Of a stretch of DNA of 39,558 nt, positions 6,731 through 14,596 are shown piece after piece (position 1 is the first letter of the stretch; every line of letters begins with the position of its first letter). Made by a program: the position numbers and the translations under genes. The stretch comes from an uncultured Ruminococcus sp. (GTDB lineage: Bacteria > Bacillota > Clostridia > Oscillospirales > Ruminococcaceae), in assembly GCF_946415235.1 (NCBI RefSeq), contig NZ_CAMKRR010000020.1, positions 1 to 39,558 of the forward strand, written 5' to 3'. The notes under the pieces are model-generated. The model did not search any database and was not told where the DNA came from. It saw only the letters and a list, made by a program, of their open reading frames with translations.

Positions 6731-9700
6731 TTATTCTTCAATCATGGAAGCAGCACCTATAAACAGCGGGATATTATTCTTATCAACTATCATGTATACA
6801 AATGGTCTGTCCAGATCAATGGTGATCTCTTTCTTTTTTTGTGGTGACATACCGCCCCAGCCGTCCATTCCTACGGAAGTTACAGCAGCAGCCTTTGTGC
6901 CGCTTTCGGTTACTTCTATCTTTGTTTTGTGCAGCACATCGCCGATATAAAGAATGGGAGCGTATGGAACAGATGCATCATAAATTTTTGTGAAGTCAGC
7001 TGTATGGTAATCAAAAGCAGTAGTCATTCCCATTTGTTTGAGTACATCTTTCAGAGATGTATCATAGCTGTAATCGAATTTTGGCATTATAACAGTGAGA
7101 TCATATTCTGAGGGATCTTCGCATTCCTTCAGATCGTCAAAGAGCTTTTTTGAGTCAAGGCCGTTTACATACCCGATGATATCCTTATCACGTGGAAGTA
7201 TTCCAATGAAGCTGTAATTTCCGTTTATATAAGGCTTTTTGAAAGCGTCGGCATCACCGAGGTCGAAATATTCATACTCAGTATTTCTCATTTTTGTGAC
7301 ATCATGCTCAACGCCTTTAAGGTCAGTAAATTTTCCGTTGTAGGTGTTGGTATATTTGTTTGCCCAGTCTGCCTCAAAGTAAAGGGTATTGATAAGCAGC
7401 ATAAGTTTTTCAATATCGCCTACGGGGTCGAGATCTCCTTTGTTCAGGAGAACAGGTATCATGCCCTTTGTATTGGTATTTACCCAGCTGTTCACGTCCT
7501 TGACGGTCGAATCGTCGAAAGCAGACTTGTATATCTCCGAACTGTAGTACTTTTTATTTGTCTCAAGGAATTTTTCATTTACCTTGAATTGCTCTGTATT
7601 TTTGAACCATACGGAATTTGCAAGGTAGACCTTTTCATTCTGCTCGTCGGGAAGCTCATTCATATAGTATGCCATATACTCGTTGATCTGATCTATTGTC
7701 AGACCGTTTCCGAGAAGCTTTTCCATTTCATCTCTTGTCTTGCCGTCAGCACCGTTTGCAGTCATTGAAAGAGCTGTGGATATTGACATAGGTGATATAA
7801 GGAAATTCTCTTTTCCCTGTTGAGTAGGATCAAAACAGTTTTTCAGCAATTTCACGCCAAGATCCATTTCTGCATATGCGAAATCATCGTCAGAAACTTT
7901 TCCCTCGGAGGCTAAGACATCGACTTTATCGTCAAGACGTATGCTGCCGATCTCGGTAACTACATTGAACTCTTTTTGTATACCGAGTAGGAAATCCTGC
8001 AACTGCCGCAGGTCGTCACCGTCTATTACACCATTAAAGTTGATATCGCCGTTGAGCAGCTGATCCTTACTGAGCTTTTCAGTGGTATTGCCTGAAAGCT
8101 GTTTTCTGTAGACGATCGCGTCATATGAGTCAACAACACCGTCATCGTTGATATCGCCGTAGTAATGTATATCGGGAGATTTTACTGATATCACGCCCTC
8201 GAAATTATATACTGCGCCGCTCTTATACTGACGGTCGGCTAATTCAGGAAAGTAACTATACGAAAGTACACTTATGGTAGCCTTAGAGCCTTCGTGCAGC
8301 ATTGAGAGAAGAGAACGATTCTTTTCTATGATCTCAGTTTGCCAGTCGGTATCATCGGGGTCTGTATCAGGGGGCAAGGTATTGGGATAGAAGAATAGTT
8401 CTATGAAGGACATTCCAAAGCCGCCCCATTCCCACGCCTTATTATCTGAATTGTTCATTGAAAGGGTGACAGAGCAGTATTCTTCCGAGACGCTCACGTT
8501 CTGTATATTTGCGTCCTCGAAAACATATTCATAGGCTTGCAGATCAGACGTCTTTGCTGCGGGAGCTTTGCTGCTGCCAAAGCTTATATCATTCCGTGTA
8601 AGATCTAAAGTACCCGCTGCACCGCAGTTGTGGAAGGAGAGCTCAACGGAATATACTTCTGTACCGTTGGAGAGCTCCTCTATATTGCTCATATGCGCAT
8701 AAACGTCAATGCTGCTGCCATAAGATGCAGAATCGCCTGTATCCTTTCTGACTGCAATGTAGCTTTCCTCATTGTAAGAACTGAATTCTCCTCTGTACCT
8801 GTATAAGCCCTTATAGAGGTCGTATTCATGCCCGTTGGCAGTATATGTCTTTACAAGCTCAGCATTAACAAACGAAAGCTGATTGCCTATGCCCATGGAT
8901 TTTTCATAGCTCCCGAAAAGCTCTTCCACACTCATGCCCGATACTTTTTCGGCTATACTGAATGATATGCGCTTGTCAGGATCAATATCATGCAAATAGA
9001 ATTTATACACGATACCGTATTTACCTTCAAGGCTGTCGCTGACCCGATAATCAATGGAGATATTGTTTTGGGCATTCAGTTCATAGGCGGAAGTTCTTGA
9101 CAGATTTTTCTCCACATACGAGTCAACACAATTTTCAGTATACATTAATTCGTATTCCTTGGCGTTTATGGTAAAACAGCCATTCGGACGGGCGGTCATT
9201 TCACTTCCGCGCATTACATAATACTCGGGAGAATAAAAATCATAGCCGTCCAAAATGATATAACCCATGTAACGCTTTGAGATCTCGGAGTATACCTTGC
9301 ATGAGATCTCCTTGTCCTTGTTTTGCAGTGCGGAAAGCTCACAGTTACAGTCATAATTGCTGCCGTCAAGAGCTGCGCTGCTCAGTTTACCCGTTACGAG
9401 CCCAAAATGCTTTGCGCTCTGTATAAGCTCGTAAAACGGAAATGCAAAGCCTTCGGCAGGGAGACTTTCTTCACTGCATACATGATAGAATATGTAATCA
9501 TTATGATCTGTCTCTATCTCGGCAAGGGTGGTATTGTACATTATACTTCCCTCTTTTCTGGCTACAAGATATGTTTCGCCGTCTGCTTCGACAGTTCCTG
9601 CGTAATTAATGATCTTCTGAGTTTGCAGATCATTTTCGGTGATATTTTTGAATTCAAGTGTGCTGTCAGGAGCTTCCATAACTATCTTTGCATAGTTACA

Positions 9701-9871
9701 TGCGCCAAGCTTATCAATGGTACCGACGGTCCTGTCTGCATTGGTACTTCCATTACTTGTTATTCCCGAAAGCTTCGCATTAGCCGTAAGCGAAACTGTC
9801 GGTATAGCAGCCGTCAGAAATAAAGCAGCTGTGACTGCCGAAGCAGCCCGTCTAAAAAAATTCAATGCCAT
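6731..9871 (-). CDS. Secreted dockerin-serpin (1046 residues) with a large N-terminal beta-rich region
   Basis: Residues 1-32 are a signal peptide ending ANA. Residues about 33-565 are unassigned; one part (GHEYDLYKGLYRYRGEFSSY through SYIAVRKDTG to GSSIDVYAHM) faintly recalls the GH11 xylanase fold. Residues about 568-632 are a type I dockerin with two calcium-binding repeats, DINDDGVVDSYDAIVYRKQL and DINFNGVIDGDDLRQLQDFL. Residues about 647-1046 are a serpin with an inhibitory-type hinge, ESGTKAAAVTSV, and a distal FVYMIVDKNNIPLFIGAA motif. ATG at 9871 follows GGAGGTGTATT. The dockerin should attach the protein to a cohesin of a cellulosome-type complex, with the serpin protecting it from proteases; this is known for dockerin-serpins generally and inferred here. 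Its C-terminal 400 residues closely resemble the upstream gene, so the pair arose by duplication. Confidence 0.92.
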   Translation of the reverse strand: MALNFFRRAASAVTAALFLTAAIPTVSLTANAKLSGITSNGSTNADRTVGTIDKLGACNYAKIVMEAPDSTLEFKNITENDLQTQKIINYAGTVEADGETYLVARKEGSIMYNTTLAEIETDHNDYIFYHVCSEESLPAEGFAFPFYELIQSAKHFGLVTGKLSSAALDGSNYDCNCELSALQNKDKEISCKVYSEISKRYMGYIILDGYDFYSPEYYVMRGSEMTARPNGCFTINAKEYELMYTENCVDSYVEKNLSRTSAYELNAQNNISIDYRVSDSLEGKYGIVYKFYLHDIDPDKRISFSIAEKVSGMSVEELFGSYEKSMGIGNQLSFVNAELVKTYTANGHEYDLYKGLYRYRGEFSSYNEESYIAVRKDTGDSASYGSSIDVYAHMSNIEELSNGTEVYSVELSFHNCGAAGTLDLTRNDISFGSSKAPAAKTSDLQAYEYVFEDANIQNVSVSEEYCSVTLSMNNSDNKAWEWGGFGMSFIELFFYPNTLPPDTDPDDTDWQTEIIEKNRSLLSMLHEGSKATISVLSYSYFPELADRQYKSGAVYNFEGVISVKSPDIHYYGDINDDGVVDSYDAIVYRKQLSGNTTEKLSKDQLLNGDINFNGVIDGDDLRQLQDFLLGIQKEFNVVTEIGSIRLDDKVDVLASEGKVSDDDFAYAEMDLGVKLLKNCFDPTQQGKENFLISPMSISTALSMTANGADGKTRDEMEKLLGNGLTIDQINEYMAYYMNELPDEQNEKVYLANSVWFKNTEQFKVNEKFLETNKKYYSSEIYKSAFDDSTVKDVNSWVNTNTKGMIPVLLNKGDLDPVGDIEKLMLLINTLYFEADWANKYTNTYNGKFTDLKGVEHDVTKMRNTEYEYFDLGDADAFKKPYINGNYSFIGILPRDKDIIGYVNGLDSKKLFDDLKECEDPSEYDLTVIMPKFDYSYDTSLKDVLKQMGMTTAFDYHTADFTKIYDASVPYAPILYIGDVLHKTKIEVTESGTKAAAVTSVGMDGWGGMSPQKKKEITIDLDRPFVYMIVDKNNIPLFIGAASMIEE

Positions 9872-9923
9872 AATACACCTCCATAAAAAAACAGATAATA
9901 TCAGAATAGAGTTTTCTATAATG

Positions 9924-9952
9924 ATTTTACATCATTTACTGTAACAATACAA
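9924..9952 (-). promoter_or_regulatory. Possible promoter of the large dockerin-serpin gene
   Basis: Minus strand TTGTAT (9947-9952), 17-bp spacer, TAAAAT (9924-9929), about 50 nt before the start codon. Both hexamers are imperfect. No clear terminator separates it from the upstream serpin, so read-through is also possible. Confidence 0.45.
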
Positions 9953-10002
9953 GCCGATTATTGTCGATTTTTGAACATCTCGCCATTTTTCTCCGAATAA
10001 GA

Positions 10003-12138
10003 TCACTTTTCTCCGAGCTGAGTTGCAGCACCGATGAATAACGGTACATTGTTCTTATCAACTATCATGTACACAAATGGTCTGTTCAGATAAATGAAAA
10101 CTTCTTTTTTCAGATCAGGCATACCTCCGCCGCCATACAATCCCACAGATGTTACGGCTGCTGCCTTTGTGCCCTTTTCGTTCAGCTCTATCTTTGTTTT
10201 GTGGAGCACTTTGTCTATCCACAATGCCTGAGCACCGTCAACGGAAAGGTCGTTTATCTTTGAGAAATCAGCCGTTCCGCCAAAGGCTGTGGGCATGCCC
10301 ATTTCTTTGAGTATATCGTTGAGAGACTTCTCGTAGTCATACTCAAACTTGGGTATCATTGTATAAAGGTCCACGGACTCAGGATCCTCACATTCCTTCA
10401 GCCCATCAAAGAGCTTCTCTGCGTCAAGGTCATTTACATATTCAACTATATCATTATCACGCGGAAGTATTCCCACAAAGCTGTAATTACCACCTGCATA
10501 AGGCTTCTTGAAAGCATCGGCATCGCCGAGGTCGAAGTATTCGTACTCCTTGCTGACAAGAGACTTTATGGTACGCTTTTCCCCATTGATATCCGTAAAA
10601 AAATCATTGTTTGCATGAGTGTATGGCTGCTGCCAGTCTGCCTCGAAATAGAGAGTATTCAGAAGCATCATGAGCATTTCCTTTTCCTCGGTGGGTTCAA
10701 GGTCTCCGTTTCTGAGTATAGACGGTATCATGCCGTTGGTGTTTCTGCTTACCCAGTCATTTATGTCTGTGACTGTATTATCGTCGAAGGGCGCCTTGTA
10801 CAGCTCTGCACCGTAGTATTTCTTGTTCTGCTCAAGGAAGTCTTCATATACCTTGAATGAGGGCTTGTCCTTGAACCATATGGAATCGGCGATATACACC
10901 TTTTCTTTTTCATTATTTGGGAGCTTGCTGAGGTAATAAGCCATATACTCGTTTATCTGACCGAGAGTAAGGCCATTTCCGAGCACCTTCTCCATTTCAC
11001 TGCGTGTTTTGCCGTCAGCTCCGTTAGCAGTCATTGCAAGAGCTGCCGAGACGGACATAGGTGAGATGAGCAGGTTCTCCTCGCCTGCCTTGGCGGGAGC
11101 AAAGCTCTTTTTCAGCAGCTCGATACCGAGATTCATTTCTGCGGCTGCAAATTCTTCATCAACAGTTTTTCCTTCCGATGCCTGTACGTTTACCTTGTCA
11201 TCAAGGCGGACTGTGCTCATTGAAGACGGTATATCGATAGTTGCAGGATCCAGGTTGAGCAGCTTTTTCTGTATGGCCTGTGCATCGCCGACTGTGAGTC
11301 CGTCACCGTTCATATCTCCGTTTGATTCGCCCTGTTTTGTCAGATGATTATCTGCTGTACCGTCCAAGCCGTACTTATTGGGATTTGCAAGAGCCTGCAT
11401 TATAAGAACTGCGTCCGCCATATCGACATCACCGTCGCAGTTTGCATCGCCCTTAACTACAGCGGGAACATCTCCTGTTATAATTGCATTTTTGCTTTCA
11501 AGCTCAATGATCTCATAGCATGGGCTGAGCTGGACATAGTTCAGTGCGGCAGCTATGAGCATATTGCTTTTGTCAGGACCTTGTGCATTAGCAGGATACA
11601 GACCGAAGCTCAGATATCTTCTGTATATCTTGCCGCCCTCAGCGTTTTCTTCTGTCCGTATCTTCCAGCCGTGGCCGTCCAAAAGCCATACTTCGCTGTT
11701 TGGCACACCGACTGAGTTGGCAATGTAATATATCTGCTCTGTGATACAGCCGTCATCTTTTGTCAATTCTTCAATATCGGCGGATTCGTTGACTATAGTT
11801 TCTCCGTCTGAGTTCACAAATGTCGCTTCGGGCCTGAGCACTATCATAATAGAACATTCTTCAAGAGCCTCTGCAACCTTTTCTTTAGTCCATACGGAGT
11901 ATTTCTTTTCATCTGTCATACCCTTTGCGGCAAAAAGTGCAGATATCTCATCTTCTGACATTTTCTTCATGTCATCAAAAGTGTATTCGCTGCCCGTATC
12001 TTCTGTAACAGCGTCCAGAGTTACAGTGTATCCGTCCTCGCTGTCAGCATTGTCTGCGTTTGCCAAGACCAACGAAGACGATGAGGCTGTCATTAATGCT
12101 GCTATCATTGCGGCAACGATTCGTTTGTTTGTTCTCAT
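10003..12138 (-). CDS. Secreted dockerin-serpin (711 residues)
   Basis: A signal peptide (residues 1-27, ending LANA) is followed by about 200 unassigned residues. A type I dockerin at about 229-300 has two Asp/Asn-rich calcium loops, DANCDGDVDMADAVLI and DMNGDGLTVGDAQAIQKKLL, with an unusually long linker between them. A full serpin domain covers about 312-711, with hinge EKGTKAAAVTSV and ending FVYMIVDKNNVPLFIGAA. The reactive loop after the hinge is very Gly-rich (GLYGGGGMPD). ATG at 12138 has GGAAGGA upstream, and the gene begins 24 nt after the sigma-factor partner gene, so it is probably co-transcribed with it. Likely role: cell-surface or cellulosome-bound serine protease inhibitor. 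The target protease is unknown. Confidence 0.92.
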   Translation of the reverse strand: MRTNKRIVAAMIAALMTASSSSLVLANADNADSEDGYTVTLDAVTEDTGSEYTFDDMKKMSEDEISALFAAKGMTDEKKYSVWTKEKVAEALEECSIMIVLRPEATFVNSDGETIVNESADIEELTKDDGCITEQIYYIANSVGVPNSEVWLLDGHGWKIRTEENAEGGKIYRRYLSFGLYPANAQGPDKSNMLIAAALNYVQLSPCYEIIELESKNAIITGDVPAVVKGDANCDGDVDMADAVLIMQALANPNKYGLDGTADNHLTKQGESNGDMNGDGLTVGDAQAIQKKLLNLDPATIDIPSSMSTVRLDDKVNVQASEGKTVDEEFAAAEMNLGIELLKKSFAPAKAGEENLLISPMSVSAALAMTANGADGKTRSEMEKVLGNGLTLGQINEYMAYYLSKLPNNEKEKVYIADSIWFKDKPSFKVYEDFLEQNKKYYGAELYKAPFDDNTVTDINDWVSRNTNGMIPSILRNGDLEPTEEKEMLMMLLNTLYFEADWQQPYTHANNDFFTDINGEKRTIKSLVSKEYEYFDLGDADAFKKPYAGGNYSFVGILPRDNDIVEYVNDLDAEKLFDGLKECEDPESVDLYTMIPKFEYDYEKSLNDILKEMGMPTAFGGTADFSKINDLSVDGAQALWIDKVLHKTKIELNEKGTKAAAVTSVGLYGGGGMPDLKKEVFIYLNRPFVYMIVDKNNVPLFIGAATQLGEK

Positions 12139-12162
12139 AAAAAATCATCCTTCCATAAAATA

Positions 12163-13131
12163 TTATGCCTGAGGTACAGTTTGAATTATTATATCCAGAT
12201 CTGCATTTGGATTGTAATATAGGTAATACCCATCATTCCCCATAAATTTTATAGCAACAGCACCTGCAGCGGTAATGCCGTTTACGCTATACACACCTGC
12301 TACGCATTGCATTTGCTCCCCCGCTATCATCTGACCGCTTAGCATATCTGCATCGTCTATCCACTCTCCCACATATTCGGGAGATATCATGTACAGACTG
12401 GTATAGACGCGGTCATATCTGTAGATATAGGCATAGCAGTATCTTTGGTTTATGGGAAGCTGTTGCCATTGTTCCTCGCTGCTGTATTCACTACCTGCCT
12501 CGCCGCCTGTACCGTCGCCTTCAGTGTATCCACCACCTTCAGTGTCTCCCCCGCCGCCAAAGCCTCCAAAACCGCCGTGGTTCCAGTCTCCGTTACCGTT
12601 CCAATTCCAGCCGCCTGTGCTAATCGGTTCCGTCGTTATCTCCTGAGTTGTGACAGGGGAAGTGACTGTCTCCACTGTAGTTGTCGCGGTAACACGAAGT
12701 GCTGACGTCACTGTAGTATGAACAGCCGAGGTGACAGCCGTAGTCATAGCATTGGTCGTTTTTGCGTAGGTCTGTTCGACTATTGCTGCCTTTTCTGTTG
12801 TAGTGGTAGATGTCGCAGATACATTTGTTTTAGTAGTTGTTTTGGCAGTTGTTTTTTCAGTCGAGATCAGTTTTGTGACTGATTCTTCTGTGCCATACGG
12901 AACTGTTGTGCCAATTGAGATTGAACCGCCTGTTATAACACTTTCATCAGTTATCGTGTCAATTGGCTTTCTGTAATTCTTCACAGCTGCAAAGCATATC
13001 ACCACAGCACCGCAAATCCCCGCAGCGGCTGGTATAATTCGCATTGCCAGCGCTTTTCTGCGCTTTATCTTTTTATCATGTTCGTTTCGGACTTCAAGTA
13101 TGTATTGAGCTGTTTCTTCATATGTTTTCAT
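12163..13131 (-). CDS. Membrane-anchored partner of the ECF sigma factor (putative anti-sigma factor)
   Basis: A 322-residue protein. It has a short cytoplasmic segment rich in charged residues (MKTYEETAQYILEVRNEHDK), one membrane helix at about residues 29-48, a long Thr/Ser/Val-rich extracytoplasmic linker, a Gly/Trp/Asn-rich stretch (GGFGGFGGGGD), and a C-terminal domain of about 100 residues rich in Tyr. ATG at 13131 overlaps the sigma-factor stop by 14 nt and is preceded by AAGGAGGG; the longer frame begins inside the sigma gene. Gene order, overlap and topology fit a membrane anti-sigma factor whose outer domain senses something on the cell surface, like the RsgI proteins of Clostridium thermocellum. 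I see no recognised RsgI or ZAS (His-Cys) motif, so the anti-sigma role is inference. Confidence 0.65.
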   Translation of the reverse strand: MKTYEETAQYILEVRNEHDKKIKRRKALAMRIIPAAAGICGAVVICFAAVKNYRKPIDTITDESVITGGSISIGTTVPYGTEESVTKLISTEKTTAKTTTKTNVSATSTTTTEKAAIVEQTYAKTTNAMTTAVTSAVHTTVTSALRVTATTTVETVTSPVTTQEITTEPISTGGWNWNGNGDWNHGGFGGFGGGGDTEGGGYTEGDGTGGEAGSEYSSEEQWQQLPINQRYCYAYIYRYDRVYTSLYMISPEYVGEWIDDADMLSGQMIAGEQMQCVAGVYSVNGITAAGAVAIKFMGNDGYYLYYNPNADLDIIIQTVPQA

Positions 13132-13672
13132 AATTGAAGCCCTCCTTTTCAAGTTCTGTTTTGAGTGCTTTCCTTGCATTATACAGGAGATTCTTTATCT
13201 GTTTGACCGATCTGCCCGTTATTTTGGCGGTTTCCTCGTTGCTGAAGTCCTCAAAATAGGTCAGATACAGCACCTGCTGATAGTCTTCTTTAAGCCTGCA
13301 TATCGCATGACGAAGATTGATCCTTTGTTCTGTCACAAGGTAACTTCGTTCAAGATCGGCCTCATCTGCAATTTCAATGCATTCGTTCAGTGATACGTTT
13401 TTGCGTCTCAGCAAACGTCGTTTATGATCAACGGCAATATTTCTGCCGATAGTATAAAGCCATGTCTTGAAAGAGCTTTTGCCGTTGAATTTCGGCTTCT
13501 TAATGGCAAGCTTTATAAATGCATCCTGCATACATTCCTCCGCAGAACCGATATCATCAGTATAGCTGCGGAGATAAAGCATAAGACCATCTCGGAATTC
13601 ACGGACGATCTCGACCATACCACTGTCATCACCTGCAAGGAAACGGCGGTAGCTACTTTCACCGTTGTCCAT
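13118..13672 (-). CDS. ECF-type RNA polymerase sigma factor
   Basis: A 184-residue sigma-70 family factor of the extracytoplasmic-function class. Region 2 spans EIVREFRDGLMLYLRSYTDDIGSAEECMQDAFIKL and KTWLYTIGRNIAVDHKRR. Region 4 includes LKEDYQQVLYLTYFEDFSNEETAKI and the recognition helix GRSVKQIKNLLYNARKAL. ATG at 13672 follows AAAGGAGCC. It overlaps the downstream membrane partner, and a dockerin-serpin gene follows 24 nt after that, suggesting the serpin is in its regulon. Upstream minus-strand sequence contains CGTCTAATAAG near 13710-13720, resembling an ECF -10 element; no matching -35 was convincing. Confidence 0.92.
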   Translation of the reverse strand: MDNGESSYRRFLAGDDSGMVEIVREFRDGLMLYLRSYTDDIGSAEECMQDAFIKLAIKKPKFNGKSSFKTWLYTIGRNIAVDHKRRLLRRKNVSLNECIEIADEADLERSYLVTEQRINLRHAICRLKEDYQQVLYLTYFEDFSNEETAKITGRSVKQIKNLLYNARKALKTELEKEGFNYENI

Positions 13673-13890
13673 CGTTCTGGCTCCTTTCGCGTCAGATCAC
13701 GTGCTCTTACTTATTAGACGTTACGAGAGTGTGAAAAGACTAAGCGAATTTTATGTTAAAATAAAAAAATATATACAACACATTGTTTGCCTCTTAATTA
13801 TAATTTATCATTTATTCTATTTATTGTCAATGGATACTTAAAACAGGTCACAGTATACAAATTACTAAAGTAATCTATATCAAATCCGTT
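13673..13890. other. Intergenic region upstream of the ECF sigma operon
   Basis: No gene is supported. The minus strand carries GTAACGTCTAATAAG about 40 nt from the sigma start, which may be part of an autoregulated ECF promoter. The distal 120 nt are AT-rich with no confident motif. Confidence 0.4.
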
Positions 13891-13966
13891 AAAAAAACAA
13901 CAGCGCCCTGACGGGAGCTGGCTTCTTTTCTTATCGTTATACTGTCTTTCGTCTTGTGTAAAATCA

Positions 13967-13993
13967 AAAGCTCGTCTTTGACAGACGAGCTTT
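13967..13993. terminator. Hairpin inside element-end module B
   Basis: AAAGCTCGTCT, a 5-nt loop, AGACGAGCTTT: a perfect 11-bp stem with a short T-run after it on the plus strand. Probably a leftover terminator of a lost gene. Confidence 0.55.
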
Positions 13994-14125
13994 GCATAGA
14001 ATTAGAACAGCCTTTCAGGTTTATTCGTGTGATTTTTCGTGTGACTGACCCTGCATTTTCGTGTGATTTTATGCAGTTTCATTATCACACGCGCATTTTT
14101 GACTGCATTTGCATAGACAGCAGAA

Positions 14126-14162
14126 AAGCCTGTATTTAGCGTTTTCTGCTAAATACAGGCTT
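14126..14162 (-). terminator. Terminator of the tRNA-Leu/tRNA-Ser unit
   Basis: AAGCCTGTATTTAGC and GCTAAATACAGGCTT pair over 15 bp around a 7-nt loop, followed by TTCTG on the minus strand. It lies about 10 nt past the tRNA-Ser 3' end. Confidence 0.75.
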
Positions 14163-14172
14163 CTTAAAAGAG

Positions 14173-14261
14173 CGGACAGAGAGGGATTCGAACCCTCGTA
14201 ACGCTATTAACGTTAACACGAGTTCCAGTCGTGCGCCTTAGACCAGCTCAGCCATCTGTCC
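14173..14261 (-). tRNA. tRNA-Ser (anticodon GGA)
   Basis: The minus strand folds as a class II tRNA. Acceptor GGACAGA pairs with TCTGTCC, discriminator G; anticodon stem CACGA/TCGTG with loop CTGGAAC gives anticodon GGA (codons UCC/UCU); there is a long variable arm and a T loop GTTCGAATC. CCA is not encoded. The 3' end is the shared 16-mer of the element-end modules, consistent with use as an integration target. Confidence 0.95.
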
Positions 14262-14265
14262 ATCA

Positions 14266-14350
14266 TGGTGCGAGTAATGGGACTTGAACCCATACGTCTG
14301 TCGACACACGCCCCTCAAACGTGCCTGTCTGCCAATTCCAGCACACTCGC
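14266..14350 (-). tRNA. tRNA-Leu (anticodon GAG)
   Basis: Class II tRNA on the minus strand. Acceptor GCGAGTG pairs with TACTCGC apart from one wobble, CCA is encoded, and the anticodon loop TTGAGGG gives GAG (codons CUC/CUU). The variable arm is long and the T loop is GTTCAAGTC. It is transcribed before tRNA-Ser with a 4-nt gap. Confidence 0.95.
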
Positions 14351-14363
14351 AAAGTACTTAAAT

Positions 14364-14392
14364 ATTATACATCAAATCAAAATAAAAGTCAA
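14364..14392 (-). promoter_or_regulatory. Promoter of the tRNA-Leu/tRNA-Ser unit
   Basis: Minus strand TTGACT (14387-14392), 17-bp spacer, TATAAT (14364-14369), about 13 nt before the tRNA-Leu 5' end. Confidence 0.82.
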
Positions 14393-14506
14393 GCATTTTT
14401 TTATAAAAATATGTTTATACTAATAATACACTAAAAACTAACAAAAATAATATATAATACTAATAATAAACTGCTAAGGAATATAAAAATACAAAAAAAC
14501 CTGATT

Positions 14507-14513
14507 TTCGACA
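14507..14513 (-). promoter_or_regulatory. Candidate Spo0A box upstream of the Spo0A homologue
   Basis: TTCGACA on the plus strand is TGTCGAA on the minus strand, the exact consensus 0A box. It lies 20 bp before the -35 of the promoter of the Spo0A homologue. Other chance matches occur inside coding regions of the window, so position is the main argument. Confidence 0.45.
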
Positions 14514-14533
14514 TTTTACGTTGAAAAACATAC

Positions 14534-14562
14534 TTGAAATCCGCTATTTTATGGTGTAAAAT
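14534..14562 (+). promoter_or_regulatory. Sigma-A promoter of the Spo0A homologue
   Basis: TTGAAA (14534-14539), 17-bp spacer, TAAAAT (14557-14562), 34 nt before the start codon. Confidence 0.72.
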
Positions 14563-14596
14563 AAAGATCGTAGAATTCATGAAAGGAGAATCCAAT

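Larger units (their letters stand above)
13891..14187 (+). repeat. Integrative-element end module, copy B, abutting tRNA-Ser
   Basis: It has the same order of parts as copy A: A-run, stem-loop CAGCGCCC-TGAC-GGGAGCTG (13901-13920, one mismatch), three direct CGTGTGA motifs (14026-14032, 14038-14044, 14060-14066), an inverted TCACACG (14085-14091), hairpin (14126-14162), then GCGGACAGAGAGGGAT (14172-14187). Here the 16-mer is the 3' end of an intact tRNA-Ser gene. An extra hairpin, AAAGCTCGTCT and AGACGAGCTTT (13967-13993), is present only in this copy. Three direct plus one inverted motif at similar spacing look like arm-type integrase binding sites. No integrase gene is present. Confidence 0.6.

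Noticed and set aside
12445..12705. Plus-strand frames opposite the Gly/Thr-rich partner protein
   Set aside because: Low-complexity codons in the sense gene create open antisense frames; there are no start signals or family matches.
13700..13760. A complete ECF promoter before the sigma gene
   Set aside because: CGTCTAAT looks like a -10 element but no AAC-type -35 was found at the right distance, so it is mentioned only in the intergenic note.
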